Shown: positions 35,401 to 47,070 of the stretch, piece after piece | How the letters are laid out: every line of letters starts with the position of its first letter | How positions within the stretch are numbered: the first letter of the stretch is position 1 | NCBI GenBank assembly: GCA_030770535.1 | Contig: JASVEC010000005.1 | Coordinates: forward strand, 310,001-374,000 | Length of the DNA: 64,000 nucleotides | DNA from: Batkoa obscura | Taxonomy: Eukaryota; Entomophthoromycota; Entomophthoromycetes; Entomophthorales; Batkoaceae | Direction: 5' to 3' | Translations under genes and position numbers: made by a program | Notes under the pieces: model-generated | Told to the model about the DNA's origin: nothing | Databases searched by the model: none | The model's input: only the letters and a program-made list of their open reading frames with translations

Positions 35401-36170
35401 TGTTTAACTGAAACAAAGCTGATTAATTCTGAAATAACAATTAAACCTAAGATAACTTGGATTAAACCGTATTCATAGTTTAACATACTATTAAATACTT
35501 TAATCATATCATGCCATGCCCTTTACCAATGTATAGTCCAAATTGCTTACCAGGTTTTTGATGATGATCCCATTTTGTGTAACCGTGGTATATTAAAGCT
35601 CTTTCAATAAATTATAAACCTGAACTTTTAACTATGTCACAATATACAATGGCAGGTTCTCTCGGGTGTTCTTCTAAATATTTAATTAATTTATATATAT
35701 TATATTATTGTTGTTTTAAATCACTAATTTATGGTTTAATATTAATACCAAAACCATCATTAATGTTACATCCTAATGTTATATTGGTTTTAAAGGTGTG
35801 TAAAATATCCTTTAATTTTATAATATACATACAATTGTATACTTTTCATTGTACATTCTATTACTGTTTCCCCTAGTAAATCATTGATCATTTTACCTTC
35901 ATACAACACTTTTGTTTCCACATGAGACTCGGAGCATAATATGGTAGGATTAGGTTCAATAGTATCATGTAAATCTTCTAATCCTTTAGCTTGTTCTAAC
36001 ATGGGTGTTGCTGTTAACAAAAGAATCCTTCCATCATCATGCTTACCTAACTTTTATTTTATTTTACAATATCTAGTAGCGCTAGCACGTATATTATGTG
36101 CTTTATTGATAATGATTAGACGATTGAGATTTAAAGGATGATATTTAAGAAAAAAAGATGTGCAACAATT
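32490..36170. mobile_element. Fossil virus-like element (linear-plasmid or large-DNA-virus type)
   Basis: A decayed element of about 3.7 kb. The plus strand to about 34.1 kb keeps stretches of a large protein. One part resembles the AdoMet-binding region of cap guanine-N7 methyltransferases (DLSKWETNKFSKVYCIDPK). The minus strand from about 36.15 kb to 34.2 kb keeps stretches of a superfamily 2 helicase: LLTATPM, LEEHPREPAIVYCDIVKSSG and ELISFVSVKHIHIINPHWDY are typical of poxvirus D6/D11-like and linear-plasmid helicases. Capping enzyme plus this helicase type is the gene set of cytoplasmic virus-like elements (yeast pGKL2-type plasmids) and large DNA viruses. It is clearly broken, with many interruptions, so it is probably old. 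MITE-like copies lie on both sides. Confidence 0.6.
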
Positions 36171-36210
36171 TATAGTGGATATTAAAGAAATACCCATATT
36201 CAATTTATTG

Positions 36211-36317
36211 ATATGGAGAAGTATTTTTTTGTTTAAGACTTTTACTAATAATCTTTCTGCTCAAATAGCGCTTAAAAGATCGAAAAAGTGATGAAACCAA
36301 AAAAAAACACCTCCAAA
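36211..36317 (+). repeat. MITE-like 105-bp element, copy E
   Basis: Forward copy starting ATATGGAGAAGT and ending AAACACCTCCAAAT; the core CTCAAATAGCGCTTAAAAG is intact. It lies on the right side of the virus-like fossil. Confidence 0.8.
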
Positions 36318-36880
36318 TGATAACTTCAAAAGGGCAAAAGGCCACTCATAACGGACTAATAGGAATCGCTAAGAAGGTGAGGAACATAATTTCATGGAGA
36401 GGTTAATTGAAGGCGGTTATTTTTATAGGAGAGAGGTAGAGTTTAGGAAAAACAGGCAGCTGGTAAGTAAGAAAGGATATATGAGGGGGGTTAGAAAGGA
36501 GTTCAAGATAAACTAAGTATGAAAAGTGATAGTGTTTAAAAAATTTAACAGTTTGTTATGTAAAAAGGAGCTTTAGGCCTCTGTTATTATAGTATGGTAA
36601 GAATTAAATATTAAAGAGGTTAGCCACCGATAAGGGGCAAAAACAAAAGAAGCAGCTCTGGTTTTGTATTAAAGGCCTTTGAAAGGTAATAGGGGTTAGA
36701 AGCCTATGCTTTAGAAGGCTAAATATTTGAAACATAATGGTAGGGAGTAACGGCCATAATAAAAATGAAATACATAAAAAAGAGTATAGAAAAGCTAAAA
36801 ACGATGGTTATTAGAAGTTTGGTTAACTTTTATCCCCAAATTTTGATTTAGAGATATTGGCGAGGTTTGTATTTTAATCA
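36318..36880 (+). other. Purine-rich unexplained segment
   Basis: This roughly 560-bp block between two MITE-like copies is unusually G- and A-rich on the plus strand compared with its surroundings (for example GAGGGGGGTTAGAAAGGAG). No frame stays open long and no RNA fold was recognised. It may be a fragment of another element carried between the two copies. Confidence 0.45.
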
Positions 36881-36984
36881 TATGGGGATATGTTTTTTTG
36901 TTTAAGAATTTTACTAACAACCTTTCTGCTCAAATAGCGCTTAAAATGTCGAAAAAGTAATGAAACCAAAAAACATCTTCATAT
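36881..36984 (+). repeat. MITE-like 105-bp element, copy F
   Basis: Forward copy, TATGGGGATATGTTTTTTTG at the left and ACATCTTCATATA at the right; the core CTCAAATAGCGCTTAAAA is intact. Confidence 0.85.
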
Positions 36985-36995
36985 AATGTTTTTAT

Positions 36996-37240
36996 AAATT
37001 AGTTTAAAAGCCTGGTTCAATTTTGTCCAATTTTGATTTTAGCAAAAATTGCAAGTTAAGCACAAGGTGCTATGTAAATGTTTTTTTCCTAATTTTAAAA
37101 TAACTCATATCGGGACATTTTTTTCTCCAGTACTTATCTGATATTTCTTTCAAAAATTTACATTACAGAAAATGAACTAAAAAAGTGAAATTAGAAAGTT
37201 TTATCCTTAATTTCAACTGAGCTTTTAAACTCACCCATAT
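36996..37240. repeat. Second foldback family, copy 1
   Basis: The left end AGTTTAAAAGCCTGGTTCAA matches, inverted, the right end near 37217-37240 (GAGCTTTTAAACTCACCC). A related element is at 59188-59387, sharing the terminal block and the following AATTTTGTCCAATTTTGATT. Confidence 0.5.
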
Positions 37241-38023
37241 GTATTTACTAATAGGTTGATATTTAGTTATGTGTTTTCCCAAAACATGTGCTGACTTAAA
37301 AGACTGATTAGGAGTTTATTTGTATTGTAGTAAAAAGTAAAATAAAGCAGTGGCTTGATAATAATAGATGAAGCTTTATGTAGAAAGCCAGAGAGCTATC
37401 GTAGATAAAAGCCCAATTTCATTGCGTTTTAAAAACCAAGATTGTTGTTATCTAACTCTATTCAGGTATCTATAAGCATCACTTGCCAAAGCATTGCTTT
37501 TAAGTCTATTAGTAAAACAAATAAAAACATGTGGTGGTGTAATAACTGATAACTCCATATAAATGCTCTTATTCGAAGATTTATTTGTATATGAGGATGT
37601 ATTTTTATGTTTAAGAATTTTACTAGCAGTTTTTCCACTCAAATAGCGCTTAAAAAATGGAAAAAATAATGAAACCAAAAAACATCCTCATATTTTGATT
37701 GTAAATACTATAATAAGCTGATAGGCTATATATCAAGAATATATATAAAATATATCAGTAAAACTCAAAATTTTCGACACAAAATTCTATAAATAAAGTT
37801 ATCTAATTTATTTAATCAATAGCAACTAACCGAAACTATTACTAATAATTTGTGACTCACCATTGAATCTGGTTAATTCACTTAAAACTGATCAAATTAT
37901 ATTGAACTTTGCATTCAATAATAAAAAGGCGGCCGCATCCCAAATGTCAAAATAATGTAATTTAATTAAAGCATATTCTATTTATAGAATATCAAATTAA
38001 ATTTTATTTGAAGAACTAAAAAG
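37241..38023. other. Intergenic upstream of MFS gene, with one MITE-like copy
   Basis: AT-rich sequence without a gene. It holds MITE-like copy G and, near 37927-37937, a short GC-rich block GGCGGCCGC that stands out in this promoter region. Confidence 0.5.
37590..37693 (+). repeat. MITE-like 105-bp element, copy G
   Basis: Forward copy from TATGAGGATGT to ACATCCTCATA; core CTCAAATAGCGCTTAAAA intact. Third copy within 1.5 kb. Confidence 0.85.
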
Positions 38024-38030
38024 TATAAAA
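38024..38030 (+). promoter_or_regulatory. Candidate TATA box of MFS gene
   Basis: TATAAAA 48-54 bases before the ATG at 38078. A matching TATAAAAA lies at a similar distance before the other MFS gene (56671-56678, minus strand). Confidence 0.4.
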
Positions 38031-38077
38031 AGGGCCTAGTGTTACTTTTCAAAAATTAACTATATTTAGAGAAGTAA

Positions 38078-39525
38078 ATGAGCCCAACAACCGATCATCA
38101 ATCTCAAGAAAGTGTTGTAAAACAACCTACCCCAATTCCATGGAAACAAGTAAGTGTCATGTTATTAGTTCGTTTTTCTGAACCAATTTCATTCACCCTA
38201 TTACTTCCATTTGTATTTTATATGGTCCGAGACTTTCACATTACAAATAATGAGAAAGATGTACCTTATTATGCAGGCTTTATAGCCTCTTCATTCGCTA
38301 TTTGTCAGTTTGTAAGTGGAATTCCATGGGGAATATTATCAGATAGAATTGGAAGAAAGCCAGTTATAGTTATGGGGTTATTAGGCACTAGTATCAATTT
38401 GTTTTTATTTGGGTTAAGCAAATCCTTGACTTGGGCTGTTGTTACTCGAGGTTTATGTGGTTTATTAAATGGTAATGTTGGGGTACTTAAAGCCATGGTC
38501 GCTGAAATAACTGATAGTAGTAACCGCGCTTACACGTTTAATTTTTTGCCAATGATTTATGGATTAGGATCAATTATAGGACCAATTTTAGGTGGCTATC
38601 TATCTAATCCTATAGAAAAATACCCTGATTTTTTTACTAACCCTGATATTATAAAACTTTTGACAGAATACCCTTATTTTCTACCCTGCTTTGTTTCTTC
38701 TTTCTTATGTTTAATTAGTTCTATTATCGGACTTTTATTCCTAAAAGAAACATTACCAAAGAAAGTAAAAAACAATCAGAATGACGAAACAAGTCCTTTA
38801 TTAAATAATGAAACAAACGATTCTCCAAGCCCATCTTCTAATATCCCTATTCCAAAATCGGTATGGCTTACTATTACAGCATATTGTGGAATAGGGTTAT
38901 TTTCGGTAATGTTAGATGAAATTATACCTTTCTGGGCATCTGAGAACCCTAATCATGGGGGTTTGAAATTTGATACATCCGATATTGGATTCTTAAATTC
39001 TTTTGGTGGCGTTATCTTATTATTATCTCAATTTTTCGTATTTGTGCCATTCCAAAGAAGATATGGCTCCCTAACAGCATTAAGAGTTATCTTTTATTTG
39101 TACATACCATCTATTTTCTTATACCCTTTAACTCAACCACTTTTCGGAACTAAAGAAAACAGCTCACTTTGGTCTTATCTTTATTTCGTTACAACTTTAA
39201 AGACAATTGGCGTAGCTTTTACTTTTGCTGCAGTTAATATATTGGTAAGCATTATATAGTTTTATTAAATACTTACTAATTTTTTTAGATCATGGAAGCA
39301 TCGCCAAAACCTATCCTTGGTAGAGTGAGTGGTATTGCACAATGTTTAGTGTCTTTAATGCGGTCTCTTGGCCCCTATCTAACTGGAATGCTTTTTAGTT
39401 GGTCGTTGAATAATTCGTTTGATTTCATATTACTTAAATTTCCATTTACTTGGCTTATTATAGTATCAATCATGATATTCACATTAATTGTTAGTTATTG
39501 TATTCCACCACCTATGATTAATTAG
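38078..39525 (+). CDS. MFS transporter, drug/H+ antiporter (ZIF-like/YCR023C) type
   Basis: Two exons (38078-39244, 39289-39525) give 467 residues with about twelve membrane spans. The loop 2-3 motif A reads WGILSDRIGRKPVIVMG, followed by LLGTSINLFLFGLSKSL and RGLCGLLNGNVGVLKAMVAE, then GLGSIIGPILGGYLSNPIEK. These match the ZINC INDUCED FACILITATOR-LIKE / yeast YCR023C group of proton-coupled exporters. The central cytosolic loop is Asn/Ser-rich and carries a dileucine-like SPLLNN. The second exon completes the last two spans, which supports the 44-base intron. Substrate unknown; vacuolar or plasma membrane location is inferred from the family. Confidence 0.9.
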
Positions 39526-40087
39526 ATTAAATTTCATTCTTCTTTTACTTTAGTTCTTTATAAATTTAAATTAAATAACTTATTTTAAATTGATATTTTT
39601 TTTGATTATCAATAATATAAATAGCTAAAGGTTTAGTATATTACACCTACAATAACTGTTATATTATTATTATTGTTGAATTTTAGTTAGCGTGGTTTAT
39701 TTTAAACAAAGCAAATTTCAAACATTTGTAATAGTGCCCGGATGATTTTGATTAATTTTAATGAATAAATTTTTCAAAAATAATTTACTTTTAAGAATAT
39801 ATTCATATTTTTGAAGCTTTATTTATTCTGCAAAACTTAATACTTCTGTATAAACTTTGTAAAATTATCAAATTTAGCATAGCTATAAAGCCTTTATTTG
39901 TAAACAAAGTGGATTACATACATCTTTTTGACACGCTTTACAAGAAGAACGGTAAGGCAATCAAAACCTTAACATTAAAATTTCAATATACTCTATGTAA
40001 AAATTATTTTTCTTCATTTTGATTTAAGAATTAAAAACATGATTTAATTGGATAAAGCAAACTTAAATTAGTAGTTTTTTGTTTCGA
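39526..40087. other. Intergenic
   Basis: About 0.56 kb between two tandem plus-strand genes; no feature seen. Confidence 0.5.
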
Positions 40088-40549
40088 ATGGTTCGTGTTA
40101 AAAGAAGATATTTTTTGTTCGAGGTAGCATTAGAAGATGGTGCCCAAGCAGCTAATATGAAAGGCGTATCTTTGAACAAACGTGAAGTGCAATCACAAAT
40201 TAACCGAAGTATAGCATTTAACTTTGGTTCCATAGGTTCAAGTAAAATAGCTACGGATCTTAACTGTAAGCCTTTTAAATATTCATAATTTATTAATCAA
40301 ATTATAGTACAATATTTCAATCCAGAAACAAAGGTTGGGCTACTAAGAACAAACAGAGAAAATGAAAGGATGGTATGTGCATCTTTAACGTTGCTCAATG
40401 AAATCAAAGGGATCAAGTGCTGCTTTACTGTGCTTAAAACCACAGCTACAATCAAAAAACTTATGCATGCCAGTATTAAGAGAGATAAAAAGTTATTATT
40501 GTTGATTCATAAATTCAAGTATCAAGAGTTGATTGAAGAAGAGGAATAA
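40088..40549 (+). CDS. POP5: RNase P/MRP subunit Pop5
   Basis: Two exons (40088-40265, 40308-40549) give 139 residues. The N-terminus MVRVKRRYFLFEV is the Pop5 signature, followed by a block with NRSIAFNFGSIGSSK. After the intron come LQYFNPETKVGLLRTNRENE and CCFTVLKTTATIKKL, matching the family's conserved RNA-binding ferredoxin-like fold. Pop5 is a core protein of RNase P and RNase MRP, which process tRNA 5' ends and pre-rRNA in the nucleus and nucleolus. The C-terminus ends in an acidic run. The start was chosen at the family motif. Confidence 0.9.
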
Positions 40550-41658
40550 AAGAGACATGAAAAAGATGATAGAATAAAGATAATGAAAAGGAGAATCGAT
40601 TTATTATTTAAACTATACCTTTTGAGCTTTTATATAAGTAGGTTTACTTTTATATTTTATATTTTATATTTTTTAATATGATTCAAATCCCTATATAACT
40701 AAATTGAATAATCATACATTAGCCACTTTCACCTATCAAAGCTAAAAATATACCAATATGAGGGGTTATTTGTTTAAGATATAGATAAAATGATCCTTAA
40801 CTGCAAAAAACCTTCAATAATAGCTATTAAGCAAATATAAGCAGACTCACTCTATTTCATTTAAAGCATTTGTTTAAAAGGTAGCAAATAGTTTTAATAT
40901 AAATTAAAATATACAATTTGTTTTAACTCTAACTTTTATACTCAGATAAGTTTAATAGTAACTTTGAAGTGAGCTAAAGTTTACAATCAAAAGGTATTTT
41001 CATTTCCAAACTTTAAATGTATAGTAGCCTAAACACCAAATGATTTTAAAATCTAAACTTAATAAACAGGTAGAGTATTGTATTAATACACAAATTGATT
41101 ATTATTTAAAATAATCAGACAATTTTTGTTACGATCTTTTTTATAGTAACTCATAATTACTTGGATCCAAAGCAGGTTAAGTCAACAGTTTAACTGAAAA
41201 TAACCAGTTATTATAGTGTAGCTTTTCTAAATAAGGAAGTAACTATTATTTCTATTGCTCTATCAAACCTGTAGATTCAAAAATCCATACTTGACTCATT
41301 ATTTTTTAGGGATAAATATTTTTATAACATACTAGAGCTTAAACTATACACGCATTCTATTTGAACATTAAACCAGCTAAAAATTAGGATATACAATCAA
41401 GGATTTAATTTGATTTATCGTTCAGAGATTTAGACCAATCACATTAGTAAAATATGTTTAAGGATAAACTAAGTGTTGGATTGCAATGATGACATCATAG
41501 CCAAAGGAATCAATCAATCAGTGTAAAGAGATAAACAAGCTCTGTGGTTGGACAGAAGCAATTACCTATTTCTAATCTTCATTATCCTTTTATTGCGTAA
41601 TTCAAATAGTATTTATTTTTCAAAATGATATGTATGGCACTAACCTTTTTTGAAAGCC
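40550..41658. other. Intergenic
   Basis: About 1.1 kb without a gene. A near-palindrome ATGATGACATCAT at about 41485-41497 resembles an ATF/CRE-type half-site pair, and ACTTGACTCAT near 41289 resembles an AP-1/Gcn4 site. Both are only suggestive. Confidence 0.4.
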
Positions 41659-42325
41659 ATGAATCCTAATAAGCCTAACGCCAGAAGGCTAGTCAAAATC
41701 GCACCAAATAACATGGTCACTTCAAGTATTAGAAATGGAAGCGAATTTTCTTCAAAGTTGACCTCAGAAAGTGACGGTCAGTATCGTCGTATTGCTCCCA
41801 ATAATATATTTTTACCCCCGATTTATAATATACCAGTCATAGACCAGGTGCGTTGTATTGTAAGAAACTGTAATAAGTCTTATGATGATAACTCACGTTT
41901 ATTTACACACTTAAAAGCAAAACATATATTGCCAGATAACGGTACCTGTGCCTGTGTGTGTCCAAAGTGTGGTTTAGAAGAAGATCAAGTACCGTTATTA
42001 TTCTATCAGAACCATTTTAAAATTCATTCAAAAAGACCGCCATCAATACGGAATCGAATGAATAGGTACTTATAATTCTAAAATCTTAAGTTTAAGCTAA
42101 CTTTTAATAAGGAAAAGAAAAAGTAAGGAAGAAGTAAAGCCGGATATATTAAGAGAAAAGGATAGTTTGCCAACCCTAAGCTCAATAATGAAACCAAATG
42201 AAGTAGAGGAGGATAATATGGCAGAAGAGACACTAAATAAAGAGTTAAATTCATTGAAAACAAAAGAAGAAGACGAAGAAGATCCCTTTCAATATATAAC
42301 AAATATACCTACAGGGGATTTTTAA
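41659..42325 (+). CDS. Zinc-finger (C2H2-like) protein, uncharacterised
   Basis: Two exons (41659-42065, 42112-42325) give 206 residues. The middle holds two finger-like motifs. The first is C-x4-C-x12-H-x4-H in RCIVRNCNKSYDDNSRLFTH. The second is C-x2-C (CPKCG) followed at a longer spacing by histidines in QNHFKIHS. The N-terminal 60 residues are basic with the tandem phrase IAPNN occurring twice. The C-terminal exon is highly charged with a Glu/Asp/Lys stretch, ending FQYITNIPTGDF. I do not recognise an orthologue; a nuclear or DNA-binding role is inferred from the fingers. The intron is supported by continuation of the charged tail in frame. Confidence 0.7.
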
Positions 42326-43349
42326 ATTATGTAGATATAATGAAAAAGTTTGGTACTTTTTATCTCTTATTAACTGTAATTTTATTTAAGAACATCTCTT
42401 TAAAAAAACTATTTCTATTTTGAACCTTAACCTTTTAAAAATAAAATTTTATCAACTATCTATAATTGATTGTGCTTGTTTGACAAATTTTTAAAACTTA
42501 TCGGTTGTTTGGAAGGGTATATAGAAGTCGTTTTTAAGGCTTTGTCTTTGCTTTAGACGGAATGCTTTGCTAATAAATAAAATGTAAATACTTTCAACCA
42601 CTTTCCTTTATCTTCCAATCCAACACTGTTAATTATTTTTTCCCAGATTAAGGGTTAAAATTGTTTCGTCATTCATGTAATTTTATGTTTGAAATCCAGT
42701 CTTAAAAAGGCTATTTTTTAAAATTTGGTAAATTAACCTTTGAGCCAATAATATTTACTAAATTGATTTAGTATGTTATAGAACTACTTTTAGGCTCATT
42801 ATAATCCTTTTCATTTTTATTAAGTCAAGTTGAGATTATAGATGTTGAGCGAAAATATCTGTGCGGCCTTTAAAACATACCTTTAAATCTATCTGACTAA
42901 ATTTTAGTGTATTTGATTTATATTGTACCATTATTAGTACATTAAAGCTCTAAAGGCTTTTAATCATCATAATTTAAATTAGCTGCAATATAAATTTTGT
43001 TATATTTAAATATTAAGGCACACTACTGAATTTTTCAAGAATAAACCAATTTCTTGAATTTTGTGTTAAAAATAAGATGAAAATAATAATTTATAACTAA
43101 AGTATATTTTGAAGTAAACATCAAAGCTTCATATAAAAAATTAACATTGTTCCTATATAAAAAAACATACAACTAGATATTTTATGCTCATTATTATTGG
43201 CAGTAAAATAAAAAATTTATTTGCTTGGAACGATATGAACTTAACATACATACTATCCTTCCATAATATAAAAAAGAATCAATGTTAGGAAACCAAAAGT
43301 AATACCACAGGAATACTGACTACTAGTATTTTTCAAGTAGAATCCTACT
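42326..43349. other. Intergenic between convergent genes
   Basis: About 1 kb between the 3' ends of the C2H2 gene and the Timeless gene. No feature seen. Confidence 0.5.
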
Positions 43350-46300
43350 TTAAAATCCTAATTCATCAAAAAAGGCAGGGTCATTAATTTCTTCGTTAAT
43401 GAATTTGGCTATTTCTGGATCTATCTCATCATTTCTTTCAGTTGCTGCTGTATTGTTTTCTATCTTATTCTCAACGGTGGCATTGTTGAATTTGGTATGA
43501 TTGTAAGCATCATTCAAACCTTTCTCTTCCGCAATACTATCATGATTATAGCTATTATTATTCATATCAAGCGCAGTAGCCTTGATAGTATTCTTAATAG
43601 ATTTAGGAGTGATAGATTCAAACAGATAAGGATCAAGTCGTAGTTGCTTCATGAAATAATCCATTAAACTCTGAATAAAAGTTTTTAAAGAGCCAAAATA
43701 AGTTAGCTTTGAAGGAAGGGTACCAACCAACCTCTTATAATTGTCTCGCTCAATAGAATCCTCTAAGGCGCCTGTATCAGTACCACCTGTCTTACTCAAT
43801 TTATATTCTTTTTCCATCTCATTTATCAGCTCAAGGATTGTATATAATGAATGTAAATAAGAGATCCTAAAAAACATCTTATAGTCACTGGGATCTAATA
43901 AAATATAACTAAACAGAGTAACAATGGGTCGTAACCTTGAGTTGACCCTTGAATGTGAATAAGTCTGCTTTATAAAAAACTTGATTGGCTGGATACTATT
44001 AGTTATATTCTCTAGTTCGATTATATGGGATTTTATTATACTGTCATTACAATAATTCTAAATAGTTAATTAATGTATTATTATTAGCATTATTATTTTA
44101 TTTACCTTAATATATCTTTGAAATGTAATTACTCGATCATCATACTCTTCTTCTTCGCTACCCTTTTCACTCTCGCTTTCATTACCATTTGTCCTTTCAT
44201 TCTCATTTTGAGTTTCATTATTTTCAAAGTCATAGGACAGTATAAGCTCGTCAGGATTCAATAGACTCATTTTCTGATTAAAATCATCTTCTAGCTGATC
44301 TAATTTACTTTTTTTGTTACCTTGATTTTTTCTACTTCTAACTCTCTTCTTTTTAGCCGTAATACTTGTCTGAGCCTTGAAAAAAGCTTTAACCATTCTA
44401 TTCATTACATAAGTGAATTCGATTAAACTACTTGAAATGGAGGGATGAAAATAAACATTATATAAGTCGTGCACTGGTTTCAATAAAGCATAATCATATA
44501 TAAAATTATGGATGTGATGTTCTGCTACTTGTACTAGTTTTTCATTTTCATTTTTTATTGGATCTAATCTACTCATTTCATGCATTAAAGCAATCCATGC
44601 TTGTAAACCATTCAAACAAAAGTTCAATATCTTGTATTGCTTTGCTGCCTTAAATTCATTAATATTGTTTATAAAATAATGGTATAATCCTTCCTTATTG
44701 ATTAATGAAATGGACCTATTAATTAACTTGTATTCCCCTTTAATAAGATGTTGTCGGATTAAATTGATGCAATTAGTTAATAAAATTAACTGCTTTACTT
44801 TATCATCAATATTATGGTTTGATTTTTTTTGACTTAAATCAAATAACATGTTGGCCACGTTAGCACAATACTTATATAAGAAATCTATCAATACTGTTTT
44901 ACATTCATCCTTTTGAATTTCATAAACAATAATAGAATCTACCTTTAATAAATACCTTTTGTTATGTCCATCTTTTCCAGTGATTGGCAATAACCTTAAT
45001 ACATGCCTTACATTGTGAAATTTAAATGATGCTAACTCTCTTCCAGCAGGTATCTTATGGATATAATCTTTAGGTTGAGTAAAATAACTCTGAACTTTCC
45101 CTCCAAAAATGGTTTTATTATCGTCCTTCTTAATAGTGTTTTCGCCTGCATTATTATTGGTATTTTTGAGTAGATTATTCATGTAGTTGTTATCTAAATT
45201 AAATACGTGTAATTTTTGCTTGGACCCATTTAGTAGTAGATTAGTTCCCCCAAATCTAGAATGTCTTGCGCTTTGTAAATGGAGCTCATTTAATGCTTTG
45301 ATATTGAATTCTTTAAGTTCTTGTTTAATTTTATCAGTGGTTTTTTTCTAAAATATGAGTTAAATCATTTCTCTAAACAGGAAATAAAATAGTGTTACCT
45401 CAATTGCACCATTATCGGTAATACTAGCTATTAAATGTTGCATATCTACATATTTAAAAACGGAATAGACGAGATCAGAATAGAGATAAAACAGCGACTG
45501 AAACTTTGCGAGATTTAAAAATTTAGAAAAGTAGATTAAATAATCGAAGATAAGCAATTTTTTCATTGTAATGAAAAGCTCTTCATTGAGCTTAGGGACG
45601 CTCAAAAGCGATTTCAGCATGGTGAATGTAATAAATAAAAAATGTTCATCTTCTGGGCTTACTTTTTCCTGGCGAGTAATTTGATTGACTTTAATCATAC
45701 TTCTTCGAATGATCCATGGGTTTTTTAGTATCTCCTTTTTATATCTAACCAAATGCTCATTGTACTCTTGAATATTTAATTCAAGACTGCTTTTTATTTC
45801 TACTTCCTCCTCACTTTCTTCATCTTCGGTTACAAGATCATAACCTCCATCCAACTCCATCTCTCCTTCACTAGCTGAACCTCGGTCTACATCACTAAAA
45901 TAGTCTTCTTGCTTGTTGCTTTCTTTATTCTCCTTTCTCATCTCCTGCTCTTCTCTCAAAAAATTGTAAAAACAATTAACAAAGGGTTTATCTTTAATTG
46001 GAGTCAATAAATAAACGATTAACTCATCTAAATTACAAGAGCAAAATTTAATTTAATAAAAGGTATTCTAATAATAGCTTACAGCAAACCCTTCCAACAC
46101 TGTCATTATCAAGGCTTGAATTTAACTCTAATATAGGGATCAAATCTTTTGTTAATGTATCCCATCGGGCCAAAGAAAACCGAGTTATTTGGTTGCTATC
46201 GCTTTCCTCATTTCTTAACATCCTTTTTAAGTCTTTAAGGCACTCTACAAAATAAATACACTTAACACTTTATTGGAGAAAGTCAAACAGCTGTTACCTA

Positions 46301-46508
46301 TACACTCATCTCCCTCCACATAAACCAAATCTCCTTCAATTGCCTGACTATCTTTAGATAGCACTTTAACACCATTTTTTAGATTACACCCCTCTTTTTT
46401 ACGATCTCCTTTATTATCATCACTGAAGTTTCCTTTTTCTCTCTTTTGGTATCCACCAAGCGCCGCCACCACACTATGTAGATATTCTTGGTAGCCTTTA
46501 TTATTCAT
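43350..46508 (-). CDS. TOF1: Timeless/Tof1/Swi1 fork-protection protein
   Basis: Five minus-strand exons (46508-46298, 46244-46083, 46027-45399, 45347-44106, 44057-43350) give 983 residues. The N-terminal TIMELESS domain is recognisable: VVAALGGY, a two-exon block ECLKDLKRMLRNEESDSNQI, DTLTKDLIPILELNS, and RHSRFGGTN at about 362-370, which is near-invariant in the family. Acidic stretches occur at about 155-200 and 725-745, with a basic patch before the second. Tof1/Swi1/Timeless pairs with Csm3/Swi3/Tipin in the fork protection complex that keeps helicase and polymerase coupled and supports checkpoint signalling. The start at 46508 was chosen because it is the first ATG in frame. The C-terminal half is diverged, as usual. 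Confidence 0.9.
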
Positions 46509-47070
46509 TTTTTTACAAAAATAGTTCACTCATTTTATAAAGGTTTCTTTTGTAATTCGCTCAGTTTAATGTATTGGCTCTAATCTTTTTAGCTTTTGAA
46601 AACGCGTATTTGACTGCTGCCAATTAAATGCCTTTATAATTGTTAGTTTTTATGATTTGTTGCTGGAAATTGTATGGGATTTAAGCCAATGGTATTTTAG
46701 AGGATAGAAGCAAATCATATGAATGAATTAGTTTTGCTTTCAGATGATTAAGTTGCTAATATTGAAAGCTCATTTTCTAGTTTGCTAAATTTTTGCAGAG
46801 AAGTTTGCAGTTTAAAATGAATGGAGTTAATTTATCACCCTAATTAATGTTGCAAAATTGTATTACTTTTCTCATCTTTATTGAAGTTAAAACCGTGACT
46901 GTTAATAAATCTTCTAATCAAGTGACTATTATTAATAGATGAGCAAATCATTCCTCACTATTCTCAAGTATTTTGGCTAAATAAAGAAAACACTGTAAAA
47001 ACAAGAATGACGTACAAAAAGAGAAAAAAGAATCTAGTACTTATTTTATTTTATTTTATTTCTATTTTAA
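46509..47070. promoter_or_regulatory. Divergent promoter region, Timeless and NIPSNAP genes
   Basis: About 560 bases between head-to-head genes. A run of TTTTA units (about 47041-47070) directly precedes the NIPSNAP ATG. No clear TATA element chosen. Confidence 0.4.

Noticed and set aside
32490-36170. Use of an alternative genetic code (TGA as Trp) to explain the broken frames
   Set aside because: The interruptions are of several kinds, so simple reassignment does not account for them; decay is the plainer explanation.
41285-41497. AP-1-like and CRE-like sites as true targets of the two bZIP factors
   Set aside because: Single short matches in AT-rich DNA are expected by chance; no clustering near a start codon.
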